From: Phocaeicola sartorii JCM 17136 = DSM 21941
GTDB taxonomy: Bacteria; Bacteroidota; Bacteroidia; Bacteroidales; Bacteroidaceae
NCBI RefSeq assembly: GCF_000614185.1
Contig: NZ_BAKM01000002.1
Coordinates: 172,350-236,349, forward strand
DNA: 64,000 nucleotides
Direction of reading: 5' to 3'
The notes beneath the pieces were generated by a model. That model ran no database searches, was not told the DNA's origin, and saw only the letters and a program-made list of their open reading frames with translations. The translations under genes were made by a program, and so were the position numbers. Shown here one piece after another: positions 17,459-27,061 of this stretch. Positions within the stretch are counted from its first letter, which is position 1, and every line of letters starts with the position of its first letter.

Positions 17459-19158
17459 TTACTTGCAATACTTCTGCATCAATCCGTCTACTACTTCATC
17501 GCCCAGTTCTTTGGCTTTGGCGAAGTTTGCGCAGGCTTCTTTGTTTTTCTTTAATTGCACCTGGCAGTATCCCAGCATGCGATATGCGGCTGCGGCTTTC
17601 GGATCTAAAGAGATAGCTTTCTCCAAGGCTTCTATCGCTTCGTTATGTTGTCCCACACGTAGATGCACCGAACCTTTTTCCACCCACATGGCTACATCCT
17701 CGGGAGTCATTTCTACCGCTTTGTTAATGTCATTGATCGCTTGCTGATACATCTTGCATTGTATCTCCGCCTGTTCGCGTTGCAGATAAAAGGCGGCTGT
17801 AACCCGTCCGCCGATGGCATCATGAAAAGTATCATAATCTATTACCGCATCACGGTATTTGCCCATTTGGGCTTTTATCTCTGCCCGTTCATAGAAATAA
17901 GGAGCGGCTTCCGATGTATAAGCTTGGTGAAACGCGCCACGGCACTATCCATCAAGACGATCACCTCGTTCATGTCTGTTCCTTCAATCAGTTGTTTGGT
18001 CTTGGCTGCCGAGTAAAATGTAGCTGCAGAGGCTATGGAGGACTGGTTCACTTTCTCGTAAGCGGCGTATGCCTCTGGATATTTCTTCATAGCAAACAGA
18101 ATGTCCCCTTCCAATTGTGTGTAAATGGGCTGGTTGTCGGCTTGCATGGCATCATGAATAATAGAGAGGGCTTTGTCGTAGCTCCAGTCACCGTATGGCT
18201 TCTTGTCACCCAAGGAGATGGTATACGAATAAATTAATTTGGCGATATTGTATTGTGTCTCACCCTTGTTGGTGGCCACTTCCAATGCTTTCTTCAGGTC
18301 AGCGTCTGCCAAAGCGTTGTGTTCGTCATCATTAAATCCCATATAGGTAGTGGCGCGGCGCACATATCCGTCTGCGCTGTTGGGATATTGTTCCAGAAAA
18401 TCGTTCAATGTGGTGACATATTCATCCTGGCTTTGTTGTGAGGAGGCCATGAACAGATATACCAGCGCTTGATCTTCGGTTTCGGGTAGTCCTTTCTTGA
18501 TACCGATTTTATTCAGTGACATGTCGTTTATGGAAAGGGCGGTAATACTCAGGGAGGCGCCGTATGTCGCTCCGATGGCATAACTTTCCTTGGCTTCATC
18601 CGATGCGTTTTTCTGGATTAAGCCTAGCACTTCTCCGTTGGCGTTCATAATAGGGCAGCTTACTGTTTTTTCATTGGTGGTCATAGCCAGTGTGTAGTAA
18701 TATGCCTTGTCGCCGATGGTGTCTACTTTAGTGACGGTTCCTGTCTGGCAGGTTGCCGCTTTTTGAGTCGAGTAGGGCAGCAGATAGACTGTCTCACCCA
18801 CTGAGGCCGGCTGTGAGGCCGGCTTTAAGGCTACGGTCTTTTTGTCGGCTTCGGTATTGAATTTTACGATATCATACATGGAGTTGGCTCCCTGGATACG
18901 CAATACAGGTAATTCTTTACTGTCCGCATTGATGATTACCGCGCGTCCGGCTCCTTCAAACAAGGTGTAGTCAGATAATGCCGTTCCATTTTCATTGATA
19001 TAGAATCCATTTCCTGTATTCTTTATTTTGTTATCTTTATCGTAAGTAACGATGGAAAAAACGGCTTTTTTAGCTTTGTCGGCCCACTTGGGGGTTGCTT
19101 GTGCATAGCTTATCTGGGCAGCTATGCCGCATGCCAGTATCAAAAGTACTTTCTTCAT
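17459..19158 (-). CDS. secreted protein with degenerate trypsin-like domain and TPR repeats, frame interrupted
   Basis: 566 aa after correction. A signal peptide (about 1-19, ending SYAQA) sends it to the periplasm. Residues 25-220 look like a trypsin/HtrA fold (NTGNGFYINENGTALSDYTLF...), but the catalytic His and the GNSGG serine loop are missing. The domain is thus probably not an active protease. TPR-like helices fill the remainder, clearest at the end (DVAMWVEKGSVHLRVGQHNE). The frame breaks near 17922, where one C of a CC pair is lost. The corrected text reads RFTKPYTSEAAPYFYERAE. It is the last gene of the dnaN cluster. The function is unknown. Confidence 0.75.
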
Positions 19159-19194
19159 GATATAGTTAATTGTTTGTTAACGATGATACGGTAT

Positions 19195-19961
19195 TTATAA
19201 AGCGGATGCCGTCTTGTCTTCTGCGAAGCCACGTTGTTTCACGGCTTCATAAATCAGAATACCTGCGGCAACCGATACGTTCAATGATTCTATTTTACCT
19301 ATTAATGGTATTTTGATCCATTCGTCGCATAGGGAAAGATGCTCGTAGGGAACCCCTGTGTCCTCAGCTCCCATAATAATACATACGGGGTCTTTGTAGT
19401 TTGCTTTGGTGTAATCATAGTCTCCTTTCTCGGTGGCTGCTACAATCTTGAATCCGCTGTCTTTCAGATATTTGATGGTGGCGGTCAAACTCTGCTCGCG
19501 GCATACGGGAAGAGTGTGCAGAGCTCCTGCTGATGTTTTCATCGCGTCTGCGTTGACACTGACACTGTTCTTCGAGGGGATAATAATGGCATCTACACCG
19601 GCACATTCGCAGGTACGGGCGATGGCTCCGAAGTTACGTACATCGGTAATTCCATCCAGCATGACGAATAGGGGCGTTTTTCCTTCTTCAAACAAGAAAG
19701 GCACCAGATCTTCTGTTTTCTGGTAGGTGACAGAGGAGATGAATGCTACAACTCCCTGATGGTTCTTCCGGGTGATGCGGTTGATACGCTCTACTGGTAC
19801 ACGTTGAACAGGGATGAAGGTATCTTTCAAGCAGGCAAACAGTTCTTTGGACAATTCGCTCTGTATATCTTTCTTCACCAATACTTTATCTATCTCTTTT
19901 CCGGCTTGTATGCCTCAATAACGGCGCGTACACCGAAAATCATTTCATTTTTTTCTAACAT
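19195..19961 (-). CDS. rlmB: 23S rRNA (guanosine-2'-O)-methyltransferase RlmB-like (SpoU family), frame interrupted
   Basis: SPOUT methyltransferase of the TrmH/RlmB group. The C-terminal motifs are DGITDVRNFGAIARTCE, IIMGAEDTGVP and IPLIGKIESLNVSVAAGI. The true N-terminus is MLEKNEMIFGVRAVIEA at 19961. The frame then breaks near 19911, where one A is lost after GAGGC. The corrected text reads EAIQAGKEIDKVLVKKD and the length is 255 aa. The exact rRNA target is assigned from the family. It sits between recN and the TPR gene on the same strand. Confidence 0.88.
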
Positions 19962-20048
19962 GTTTAATTAGTGGTTAATGGTTAGTGACAAGTGGTTAGT
20001 GGTAAGTGATTAATGCCTGCAATATGACGGTCTGTTAATCCCTTGTCG

Positions 20049-21710
20049 CTACCCTCTTATCAGCGCCTTTGCATTGTTCAGGGCCGCCTCTGTCAAGGTG
20101 GCTCCACTTAGCATATTGGCTATTTCTTTTACTCTTTCTTCGTCAGTCAGGCGGCGGATGTGGCTGTTGGTGCCTGTCTCCGTATCTTCCTTATATACTT
20201 TATAATGAGTGATGCCGCGTGCTGCAATCTGGGGCAGGTGGGTGATACTGATGACCTGACGGTTTTGTTTTCCCATCTCCTGCATGATGAGTGCCATTTT
20301 TTCGGCGATGGAGCCGGAGACTCCGGTGTCTATTTCATCAAAAATGATAGTAGGCAGTTTCACGGCTCCGGCTATCATGGCTTTCAGTGAAAGCATGACA
20401 CGGGCAATCTCACCGCCCGACGCTACGGAAGCTACATTCTGTAATGTCCCGTTCTTGTTGGCCGAGAACAGGAAGGACACACTGTCCATCCCTTTGCTGT
20501 CCGGTTCCTTGCGCGGATTCAATTCCACCACAAAGCGCACATTGGGCATACCGAGAGGAACCAGCAGGCTTTGCATCTGGTTTTCAATGTTCTTGCCTGA
20601 TTGGGAGCGAAGCTTTGTCAGTATGGCGGCTTGCTTTATCACTTTGTCATATAGCATTTCTTTTTGGGTGGTCAGTTCTGCTATACGGTCGTCAAAAGAA
20701 GTGATGGCGTTCAGTTTCTCATGGTAGTCGGTTTGTACGGCCATCAATTCCTCTATTGTTTGTACGTGATGTTTCTGTTGCAGGGAGTAGATTAAGTTCA
20801 GGCGTTCGTTTACATAATCCAGCCGGGTGGGGTTGAACTCCACTTCCTCCTGTGCGCCTGCTATTTCATGCGACAGATCTTTCAGTTCTATGTAGCAGCT
20901 GTCCAAACGGCTGATCCACTCCTGGGCACGTGTGTACACTTTCGCTATGTTATGCAGGGTTTGCATACATTCTTTGGTAGCGGACAGCAGGCTGGCATCT
21001 TCCGAGGACATTATTTGGTCCACCTTGTACAGGCCCGCTTTTATTTCTTCGGCGTGGCTCAAGGTCTCGGCTTCCTGTTCCAGTCCGGTTTGTTCTCCTT
21101 CCTGAAGGTTCGCGTCATCCAGTTGTTCCAGTTGGAACCGGATGTAATCTTCATCCTTGCGGCTTTGTTCGGCTTGCGTTATGAAGTCAGTCAGCTGCTT
21201 GCATATATTCTTGTATTCGGTATAAATATGCTTGTACGCTGAAAGTTCCTGATCATCTTGTGCCAGGATATCCAATACATTCAATTGGAATCCCTCACTG
21301 TTGAGCAGCAAGTTTTGATGCTGGCTGTGTACATCTATCAGTTTCTCGCCCAGTTCCTTCATCTGTGCCAGTGAGGCCGGGGTGTCGTTTATGAATGCGC
21401 GGCTCTTGCCCGATGCATATAATTCGCGGCGGATAATGCATTCATCCGGGTCATATTCCAAATCTCTTTGGGTGAAGAAAGGCTCCATCTGATAGGCGGA
21501 GATGTTGAAGCGTGCTTCTACAATACATTTATTGGCGCCTTTCTTGATCGCTTTGATGTCGGCCCGTTGTCCCAGCAACAAGCCGATAGCGCCTAGGATG
21601 ATCGATTTACCGGCGCCGGTCTCTCCGGTGATAACAGAGAAGCCGGGGGTGAAACTGATATCCAGGGTATCAATCAATGCATAATTCTGTATATAGATAG
21701 ATTGCAGCAT
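20049..21710 (-). CDS. recN: DNA repair protein RecN
   Basis: SMC-like ATPase of 553 aa used in double-strand break repair. Walker A is GETGAGKSIILGAIGLLLG near residue 30, a long coiled-coil middle covers about 160-370, and the C-terminal ATPase half has VASGGEIARVMLSLKAM (signature) with IIFDEIDTGVSG (Walker B). It follows coaBC on the same strand after about 13 nt. Confidence 0.96.
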   Translation of the reverse strand: MLQSIYIQNYALIDTLDISFTPGFSVITGETGAGKSIILGAIGLLLGQRADIKAIKKGANKCIVEARFNISAYQMEPFFTQRDLEYDPDECIIRRELYASGKSRAFINDTPASLAQMKELGEKLIDVHSQHQNLLLNSEGFQLNVLDILAQDDQELSAYKHIYTEYKNICKQLTDFITQAEQSRKDEDYIRFQLEQLDDANLQEGEQTGLEQEAETLSHAEEIKAGLYKVDQIMSSEDASLLSATKECMQTLHNIAKVYTRAQEWISRLDSCYIELKDLSHEIAGAQEEVEFNPTRLDYVNERLNLIYSLQQKHHVQTIEELMAVQTDYHEKLNAITSFDDRIAELTTQKEMLYDKVIKQAAILTKLRSQSGKNIENQMQSLLVPLGMPNVRFVVELNPRKEPDSKGMDSVSFLFSANKNGTLQNVASVASGGEIARVMLSLKAMIAGAVKLPTIIFDEIDTGVSGSIAEKMALIMQEMGKQNRQVISITHLPQIAARGITHYKVYKEDTETGTNSHIRRLTDEERVKEIANMLSGATLTEAALNNAKALIRG

Positions 21711-21723
21711 ATTCTTACTTTTT

Positions 21724-22917
21724 TTAATAATGTGCCAGCCTGTCGATAATATCTTTCGCTACTTCCTGTTTGCTTTTCAGCGGATAAGGAGTTGCGCCCT
21801 GACGGTCTATAATCGTTATTTTGTTGGTGTCACAACGAAACCCGGCTCCTGGATCGTTCAATGAGTTCAGCACAATGAAGTCAAGGTTCTTGCGTTCCAG
21901 TTTTCCTTGTGCGTTTTCTGTCTCATCGTTTGTTTCCAAGGCAAATCCCACTAATAGCTGCCCGTCCTTTTTCCGGCTTCCCAGTGTGGCGGCAATGTCT
22001 TGTGTGGGTTTTAGTTGCAGTATTAAATCATCTTTCTCTCTTTTTATTTTATGGCCGGCTACGGTTTCCGGAGTGAAGTCGGCTACTGCCGCACACAGGA
22101 TACCGACCGAAGCGGTGGCAAACTCGCGGGTGGCTGCTTCGTACATTTCTCCGGCACTCTCCACATCTATGCGGTGGATGTTAGGGTGATGCACCTGAAT
22201 CGTTACCGGGCCGCTGATCAGTGAAACTTCCGCTCCGCGTGAGGCGCATTCTTCGGCAAGTGCGAATCCCATTTTTCCTGAAGAATAATTGCCGATAAAG
22301 CGTACCGGATCTATTTTCTCGTAGGTGGGGCCGGCGGTGATGACTATTTTCTTTCCGGCCAAGTCTTGTTGTTTGGCAAAAAAGACTTCCAATGTTTCCA
22401 CTATCTTTTCCGGTTCCTCCATTCTGCCTTTTCCCACCAAGTGGCTTGCCAGTTCGCCTTCTGCAGGTTCTATAATGTGGTTGCCGTAAGAACGGAGCGT
22501 ATCCAGATTCTTCCGGGTGGAAGGATGTGCGAACATATCCAGATCCATGGCCGGAGCTACGAATACGGGGGCTTTCATTGACAGGTAAGTCGTGATCAGC
22601 ATATTGTCCGCTATTCCGTTGGCCATTTTGCCAATAGTGGATGCGGTGGCCGGAGCGATAATCATGGCGTCCGCCCACAGTCCCAGATCTACGTGGCTGT
22701 TCCATGTTCCGTCACGTTGGGCAAAAAACTCGCTGATGACAGGTTTGCTTGTTAATGCGGACAACGTGATAGGGGTGATGAACTCTTTGCCTGCGGGAGT
22801 GATCACCACTTGCACTTCCGCTCCCTTCTTGATAAGTCCGCGAATGAGTATAGCCGCTTTATAGGCGGCTATACTTCCGGTTATACCCAGTACGATTTTT
22901 TTTCCTTTCATGCTCAT
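21724..22917 (-). CDS. coaBC: bifunctional phosphopantothenoylcysteine decarboxylase/synthetase
   Basis: Coenzyme A biosynthesis enzyme, 397 aa. The N-terminal CoaC flavoprotein domain contains GITGSIAAYKAA, PAMDLDMFAHP and the active His in WNSHVDLGLW. The C-terminal CoaB synthetase domain contains ITAGPTYEKIDPVRFIGNYS and KIKREKDDLILQLKPTQDI. It overlaps the upstream exonuclease by 4 nt if the first ATG is used, and a second start (MKGKK) is 6 nt further in. Confidence 0.96.
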   Translation of the reverse strand: MSMKGKKIVLGITGSIAAYKAAILIRGLIKKGAEVQVVITPAGKEFITPITLSALTSKPVISEFFAQRDGTWNSHVDLGLWADAMIIAPATASTIGKMANGIADNMLITTYLSMKAPVFVAPAMDLDMFAHPSTRKNLDTLRSYGNHIIEPAEGELASHLVGKGRMEEPEKIVETLEVFFAKQQDLAGKKIVITAGPTYEKIDPVRFIGNYSSGKMGFALAEECASRGAEVSLISGPVTIQVHHPNIHRIDVESAGEMYEAATREFATASVGILCAAVADFTPETVAGHKIKREKDDLILQLKPTQDIAATLGSRKKDGQLLVGFALETNDETENAQGKLERKNLDFIVLNSLNDPGAGFRCDTNKITIIDRQGATPYPLKSKQEVAKDIIDRLAHY

Positions 22918-23690
22918 TTCATCATTCCCGATTCACGTAGTCTGATTTTTGTCAGTACATTTTTAGTGTTCAGCGTAAAGTCACCGTTCAGAATCCAGCT
23001 GTAGTAGCCCGGATCTTTTTGCAGCACTTCGCTGACCGGCATCCCTTTGTATTTTCCGAAATTGAAAATTTCCACGCCTTTGTCATCATAAACAATGCGT
23101 CCGGCGAAATCCACATTCTTGTTGAAACTTGAATATTCGGCCAGAAATGCCATATCGTTTTGCAATACTTCCGGATAGCGGTCCAGTTGGGACTTCAGCA
23201 CTTCGTATGTGGCGCGTGTGTCGGCTTCGGCTGTATGGGCGTCTTCCAGATTCTTGCCGCAATAGAATTTATAGGCGGCGGACAGGGTGCGTTGTTCCAG
23301 TTTGTGATAAATCACCTGCACGTCAATGAATTTTCGTTTCATCATGTCAATGTCCACTCCTGCGCGCAGGAATTCCTCTGCCAGAACCGGAATGTCGAAG
23401 CGGTTGGAATTGAAGCCTGCCAGGTCACATCCCTCAATGTCCCGTGCCACCTCTTTTGCCACTTCCTTGAAAGTGGGGCAGTCTGCTACATCAGCGTCAT
23501 AAATGCCGTGGATGGCGGAAGACTGTTCGGGGATGTGCATTTCCGGGTTGATACGCATGGTCTTGGTCTCTTCGTTGCCGTTCGGATACACTTTCAGATA
23601 GCATATTTCCACTATTCTGTCTGTGTTTATATTGGTTCCCGTTGTTTCCAGATCGAAAAAAACAACAGGGTTCTTCAAGTTCAATTTCAT
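22914..23690 (-). CDS. DEDDh-family 3'-5' exonuclease (DnaQ-like)
   Basis: 258-aa exonuclease of the DNA polymerase III epsilon superfamily. Exo I is FFDLETTGTN, Exo II lies in LAGFNSNRFDIPVLAEE, and Exo III is the DAHTAEADTRATYEV box. A C-terminal extension (FNFGKYKGMPVSEVL) resembles a small putative quorum-like domain often found behind such exonucleases. It lies directly downstream of dnaN and overlaps coaBC, so it may act with the sliding clamp in proofreading or repair. That partnership is inferred from gene order. Confidence 0.88.
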   Translation of the reverse strand: MKLNLKNPVVFFDLETTGTNINTDRIVEICYLKVYPNGNEETKTMRINPEMHIPEQSSAIHGIYDADVADCPTFKEVAKEVARDIEGCDLAGFNSNRFDIPVLAEEFLRAGVDIDMMKRKFIDVQVIYHKLEQRTLSAAYKFYCGKNLEDAHTAEADTRATYEVLKSQLDRYPEVLQNDMAFLAEYSSFNKNVDFAGRIVYDDKGVEIFNFGKYKGMPVSEVLQKDPGYYSWILNGDFTLNTKNVLTKIRLRESGMMK

Positions 23691-23742
23691 TTTCAGCTTG
23701 TATTATTTATTGTTTTCACCACAGGGTGGCGTGTCGTTTTTT

Positions 23743-24866
23743 TTAGTCGTTCAGCATCATGGGCATCAGCAGCATCAGCAGGTCTTCTTTCTCTTCCTGT
23801 TCTACGGGGACGATCACGCCCGCCCGTGAAGGGTCGGCCAGCTCGAAAAGTATTTCCTGTGCTGAGATATTGTTTAGAATATCAATCAGGAATGTCGATT
23901 TAAAGCCGATGCTCATGGGACTTCCCGCATATTGGCAGGTCAGTGTTTCTTCTGCGAGGTGGAGAAGTCGATATCTTGTGCGGAGATCTGGATTTGATTT
24001 TCGCTGAGACGGAGCTTGATCAAACTGCTTGCTTGTGATGAGAATACAGATACGCGGCGGAGCGCGCTGATCAGCATCATGCGGTCAATGGTGGCCTTGT
24101 GAGGGTTATCCTGCGGAATCACTGAGTTATAATTGGGATAGCGTCCTTCGATAAGGCGGCATATCATGCTGTAGTTTTCTAATGTAAACGTAGCGTTGCG
24201 GTCGTCGAAATCAATTTGTACGTCCCCTTGTTCTTTCGGCAACAGGTTCTTCAGCAGGGTTGCCGGCTTCTTGGGCAGAATGAAAGCGGCTTTTTCATCT
24301 CCATGTGCCATGAATGTTTTGTTGCGCACCAATTTGTGTCCGTCTGAGGCTACGAAAGTAATGTCTTCGGTGGTGATATCAAAATAAATACCATTCATTA
24401 CCGGACGTAACTCGTCATCGGCGGTAGCGAACAAGGAACGGTTAATACCTGCCAGCATCACCGGAGCGCCCATCGTTACGTGTACCGCATTTGCGCCCAA
24501 TGCGGGAGCCTGCGGATATTCGTCGGCGTTTTGTCCCATCAGGCTGTATTTACCATTCTGATATTCTACGGTGATTTCCAGATTTTCTGTATTGACCAGG
24601 AACGTCAGTGGCTGTTCGGGAATTTCTTTCAGGGCTTCGAGTATGGTTTTTGAAGAAACGGCAAAACGACCGTCACCGTCACTTTCATTTACTTCCAGAG
24701 AAGTGGACAGGGTAGTCTCGCTGTCAGAGGCAGTGAGTGACAACGTTCCGTCAGTCAGTTCCATCAAGAAACAATCAAGAATAGGTAACGAATTTTTGGA
24801 GTTGATAACTCGGCTAATAGCTTGTAAATGACTGAATAATCCAGTACTTGAAACGATGAACTTCAT
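23743..24866 (-). CDS. dnaN: DNA polymerase III beta subunit (sliding clamp), frame interrupted
   Basis: Replication processivity clamp, first gene of this cluster. Three clamp domains are visible from MKFIVSSTGLFSHLQAISRV to the C-terminal LLMLLMPMMLND. The frame breaks at 23955: TCG before CAGAAG should be TCGG, which gives STSAEETLTCQYAGSPMS. The corrected length is 374 aa, normal for DnaN. An essential gene of this kind would not survive the break, which is strong evidence for base-call errors in the window. Confidence 0.95.
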
Positions 24867-24917
24867 AGTTTTATATTATTATATTTATATTCTATATCTC
24901 TACATTCATTTAACTGC

Positions 24918-24925
24918 CAAAGTTA
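24918..24925 (-). promoter_or_regulatory. -7 box of the dnaN cluster
   Basis: The minus strand has TAACTTTG. A TTTG at 24948-24951 is 22 nt upstream, slightly far for a -33 box. Confidence 0.5.
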
Positions 24926-25019
24926 CGAAAAGATTATGGTTCGAGCGCAAAAAATGGCGAAAAAATTAGTTTACTCGCAAGGAAAAGTGTACTTTCGTGG
25001 CGAATTAAAATAACGTAAT

Positions 25020-25397
25020 ATGGAATTAGCAGGAAAAGTAATAGCAGTCCTCGAACCGAGAGGAGGAGTTTCAAAGACAGGAAATGAATGGAAGGTGCAG
25101 GAATACGTAATCGAAACGCATGATCAATACCCTAAAAAGATGTGTTTTGACGTATTTGGAGCAGACAAGATAGCGCAATTTAATATTCAGGCGGGTGAGG
25201 AGTTGAATGTGTTTTTTGACGTGGATGCCCGTGAGTGGAATGGCCGCTGGTTCAATAGTATCCGTGCGTGGAAAGTAGAGCGTGTGGGTGCTCAGGGTCC
25301 TGCCGCACCGGATGCTCCGTTTCCTCCCATGAATGCAGCTCCCGCTGCTCCGGTAGATTTTGCCGCAACAGACGAGAAGGATGATCTGCCCTTCTAA
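25020..25397 (+). CDS. DUF3127 protein with SSB-like C-terminal tip
   Basis: 125-aa protein of the DUF3127 family, predicted to form an OB-like beta barrel (MELAGKVIAVLEP ... KMCFDVFGADKIAQFNIQAG). After a Pro/Ala-rich linker it ends in DEKDDLPF, closely resembling the acidic tip DDDIPF by which single-stranded DNA-binding protein recruits repair and replication partners. It is divergent from dnaN. A single-stranded DNA-binding or replication role is inferred from the tail, fold size and neighbour. Confidence 0.8.
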   Translation: MELAGKVIAVLEPRGGVSKTGNEWKVQEYVIETHDQYPKKMCFDVFGADKIAQFNIQAGEELNVFFDVDAREWNGRWFNSIRAWKVERVGAQGPAAPDAPFPPMNAAPAAPVDFAATDEKDDLPF

Positions 25398-25427
25398 AGA
25401 ACAGGGAAGTTTCCATAGAAAAGTACA

Positions 25428-25475
25428 AGCCGGTAGCGTCCGTAAAAAGGATGCTGCCGGCTTTCTTTCTTTTGA
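25428..25475 (+). terminator. terminator of the DUF3127 gene
   Basis: AGCCGGTAGCGTCC (25428-25441) pairs with GGATGCTGCCGGCT (25449-25462) with one mismatch, followed by a T-rich tail. Confidence 0.85.
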
Positions 25476-25542
25476 TGATTCCGTCTTCTGTCCATTTATT
25501 CCCCTCTGTCATCCGGTGGCGGTTATGGTAGGGATAAAATCA

Positions 25543-25582
25543 AAACAGGTGGAAATCACATTGCTGTAGTTTCCACCTGTTT
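25543..25582 (-). terminator. terminator of the DUF4270 gene
   Basis: Thirteen-base perfect arms, 25543-25555 and 25570-25582 (AAACAGGTGGAAA/TTTCCACCTGTTT), followed by T-rich sequence on the minus strand. Confidence 0.75.
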
Positions 25583-25611
25583 CTTGTCAAATTATAGAAA
25601 CATGAAAAAAA

Positions 25612-27042
25612 TTAAAATGTAGTGTAGAAGATTTGCATTTTCAACTTGTTGGCCGGATTGGTCCCTCCTTTCAGAGCCGCGCTTTCCATGCTTAAGCTGT
25701 TGGATATTTCAACGATCTCATTATTAGAGTTGCGTACAGCCTTGACCGGTATAATGACTACTTTGTTCCAGTCCGGATTTTCGGCCTCCCATTTTTTGCC
25801 GTCTTCTTCCTTGTCAGGATTTCCCCCAGCGGCTATGATCCCCTTTTTCCGTTCCTCAATGCAATAAGTGATTAAAGGAGCGATGTTGGTAAAGGTGTAT
25901 GTGTTACTGCTGCTATATGAGCTATTCAGGAAAGAAGTCTTGTTGTCAGTAATCTTGTTCTCTTCAAAGAACGAGAACATGTCTTTCTTTCTCACCATCA
26001 ATACATATTGGGGGATGCCCATCGGGTATTTGGATGCTTTCTCGTTATAGCGGGTGAACGACACGTTTACGCCATTCAGCGTATCTCTTTTATGCTCGTT
26101 GTAAATTTCTGTAATGGGGAACGTGGCTTCGGTGAAAATACCCGCCGGACTCTTTATATAGGTACGGTCCGGATCTTTCACCAAATCTTTCAGTCTGTCG
26201 CCATTGCTGAAGTGGTTGGCTTGTATCACTTCCTTGGTCGCACCGAAGAAATAGGATTTGTAAACCAATGAATCCCGTTGGCCGGAAGAACTTTCTATCA
26301 AGGCCTCGAAACTGAGGTTCAAGCTTATGGCGTCAATGTATAAAATCGTTCCGTCGCCATGGGTGCAGCGGATGTAAACTCCTTTCAGCACATTCTTGAT
26401 AAAACTCTCGGGGGTCTTGAAGTACTCTTTGTTCTCCTTGTATTTGTTGAAAATATGATCACCTAGTGAGTTGGGCAATTTGATCGTCTGTATGATGGTC
26501 CGCTGTTTTCTCCCGTCGTTTGTGGTCGTGGTTTCATCTTTGCTTGTAGACGGACCTACGGCTGAATAGGCTTTTGCGGCTATCGGTTTGCCTTTCTCGT
26601 TGTAATAATCCTTAGGATTCACACTGGTATAGAAGGTACTTAAATCTTTTTCAGGAATAACCTTGTCCAATGTGTCAACCTGTAAGCGCATGGCATTCAG
26701 TGAGTCGCCGAAGAAAGATCCGTATTGCAAACTGATATTTACTCCGATGACTTTGGTCAGTTCTTCTTCAAATTTGAAGTTGTCCATACAGGTGAACTGT
26801 GCTATAAAGTCGGCAGTAAATTCTCCGAATTGCTCATCGGTGTATCGTCCTAAATATGCAGTACTGGTACGTGCATAAACGGAGTCGGCCAACAGGGACT
26901 GGGTGGTGAACTCATAACTGTCTGTATTTGCCGGAATTTTATCTCCGCCGGGGATAAGGTCAGTCCCGATGCCGGTTGTAGAGTCGTCGCAACTGTAAAT
27001 CAGTGCCGCCAACAACAATGCGCATAAGTATTTGATTTTCAT
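25612..27042 (-). CDS. DUF4270 lipoprotein
   Basis: 476-aa outer-envelope lipoprotein. The signal sequence and lipobox MKIKYLCALLLAALIYSC place the lipidated Cys at 18. The start at 27042 is chosen over 27111 because only this one gives a clean signal peptide. The rest is a beta-rich DUF4270 domain with no catalytic motif I can recognise. It begins 19 nt after the starch synthase-like gene on the same strand, a pairing common in Bacteroides. Its role is unknown. Confidence 0.82.
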   Translation of the reverse strand: MKIKYLCALLLAALIYSCDDSTTGIGTDLIPGGDKIPANTDSYEFTTQSLLADSVYARTSTAYLGRYTDEQFGEFTADFIAQFTCMDNFKFEEELTKVIGVNISLQYGSFFGDSLNAMRLQVDTLDKVIPEKDLSTFYTSVNPKDYYNEKGKPIAAKAYSAVGPSTSKDETTTTNDGRKQRTIIQTIKLPNSLGDHIFNKYKENKEYFKTPESFIKNVLKGVYIRCTHGDGTILYIDAISLNLSFEALIESSSGQRDSLVYKSYFFGATKEVIQANHFSNGDRLKDLVKDPDRTYIKSPAGIFTEATFPITEIYNEHKRDTLNGVNVSFTRYNEKASKYPMGIPQYVLMVRKKDMFSFFEENKITDNKTSFLNSSYSSSNTYTFTNIAPLITYCIEERKKGIIAAGGNPDKEEDGKKWEAENPDWNKVVIIPVKAVRNSNNEIVEISNSLSMESAALKGGTNPANKLKMQIFYTTF

Positions 27043-27061
27043 CTTTATTATTCTTAGTGGG

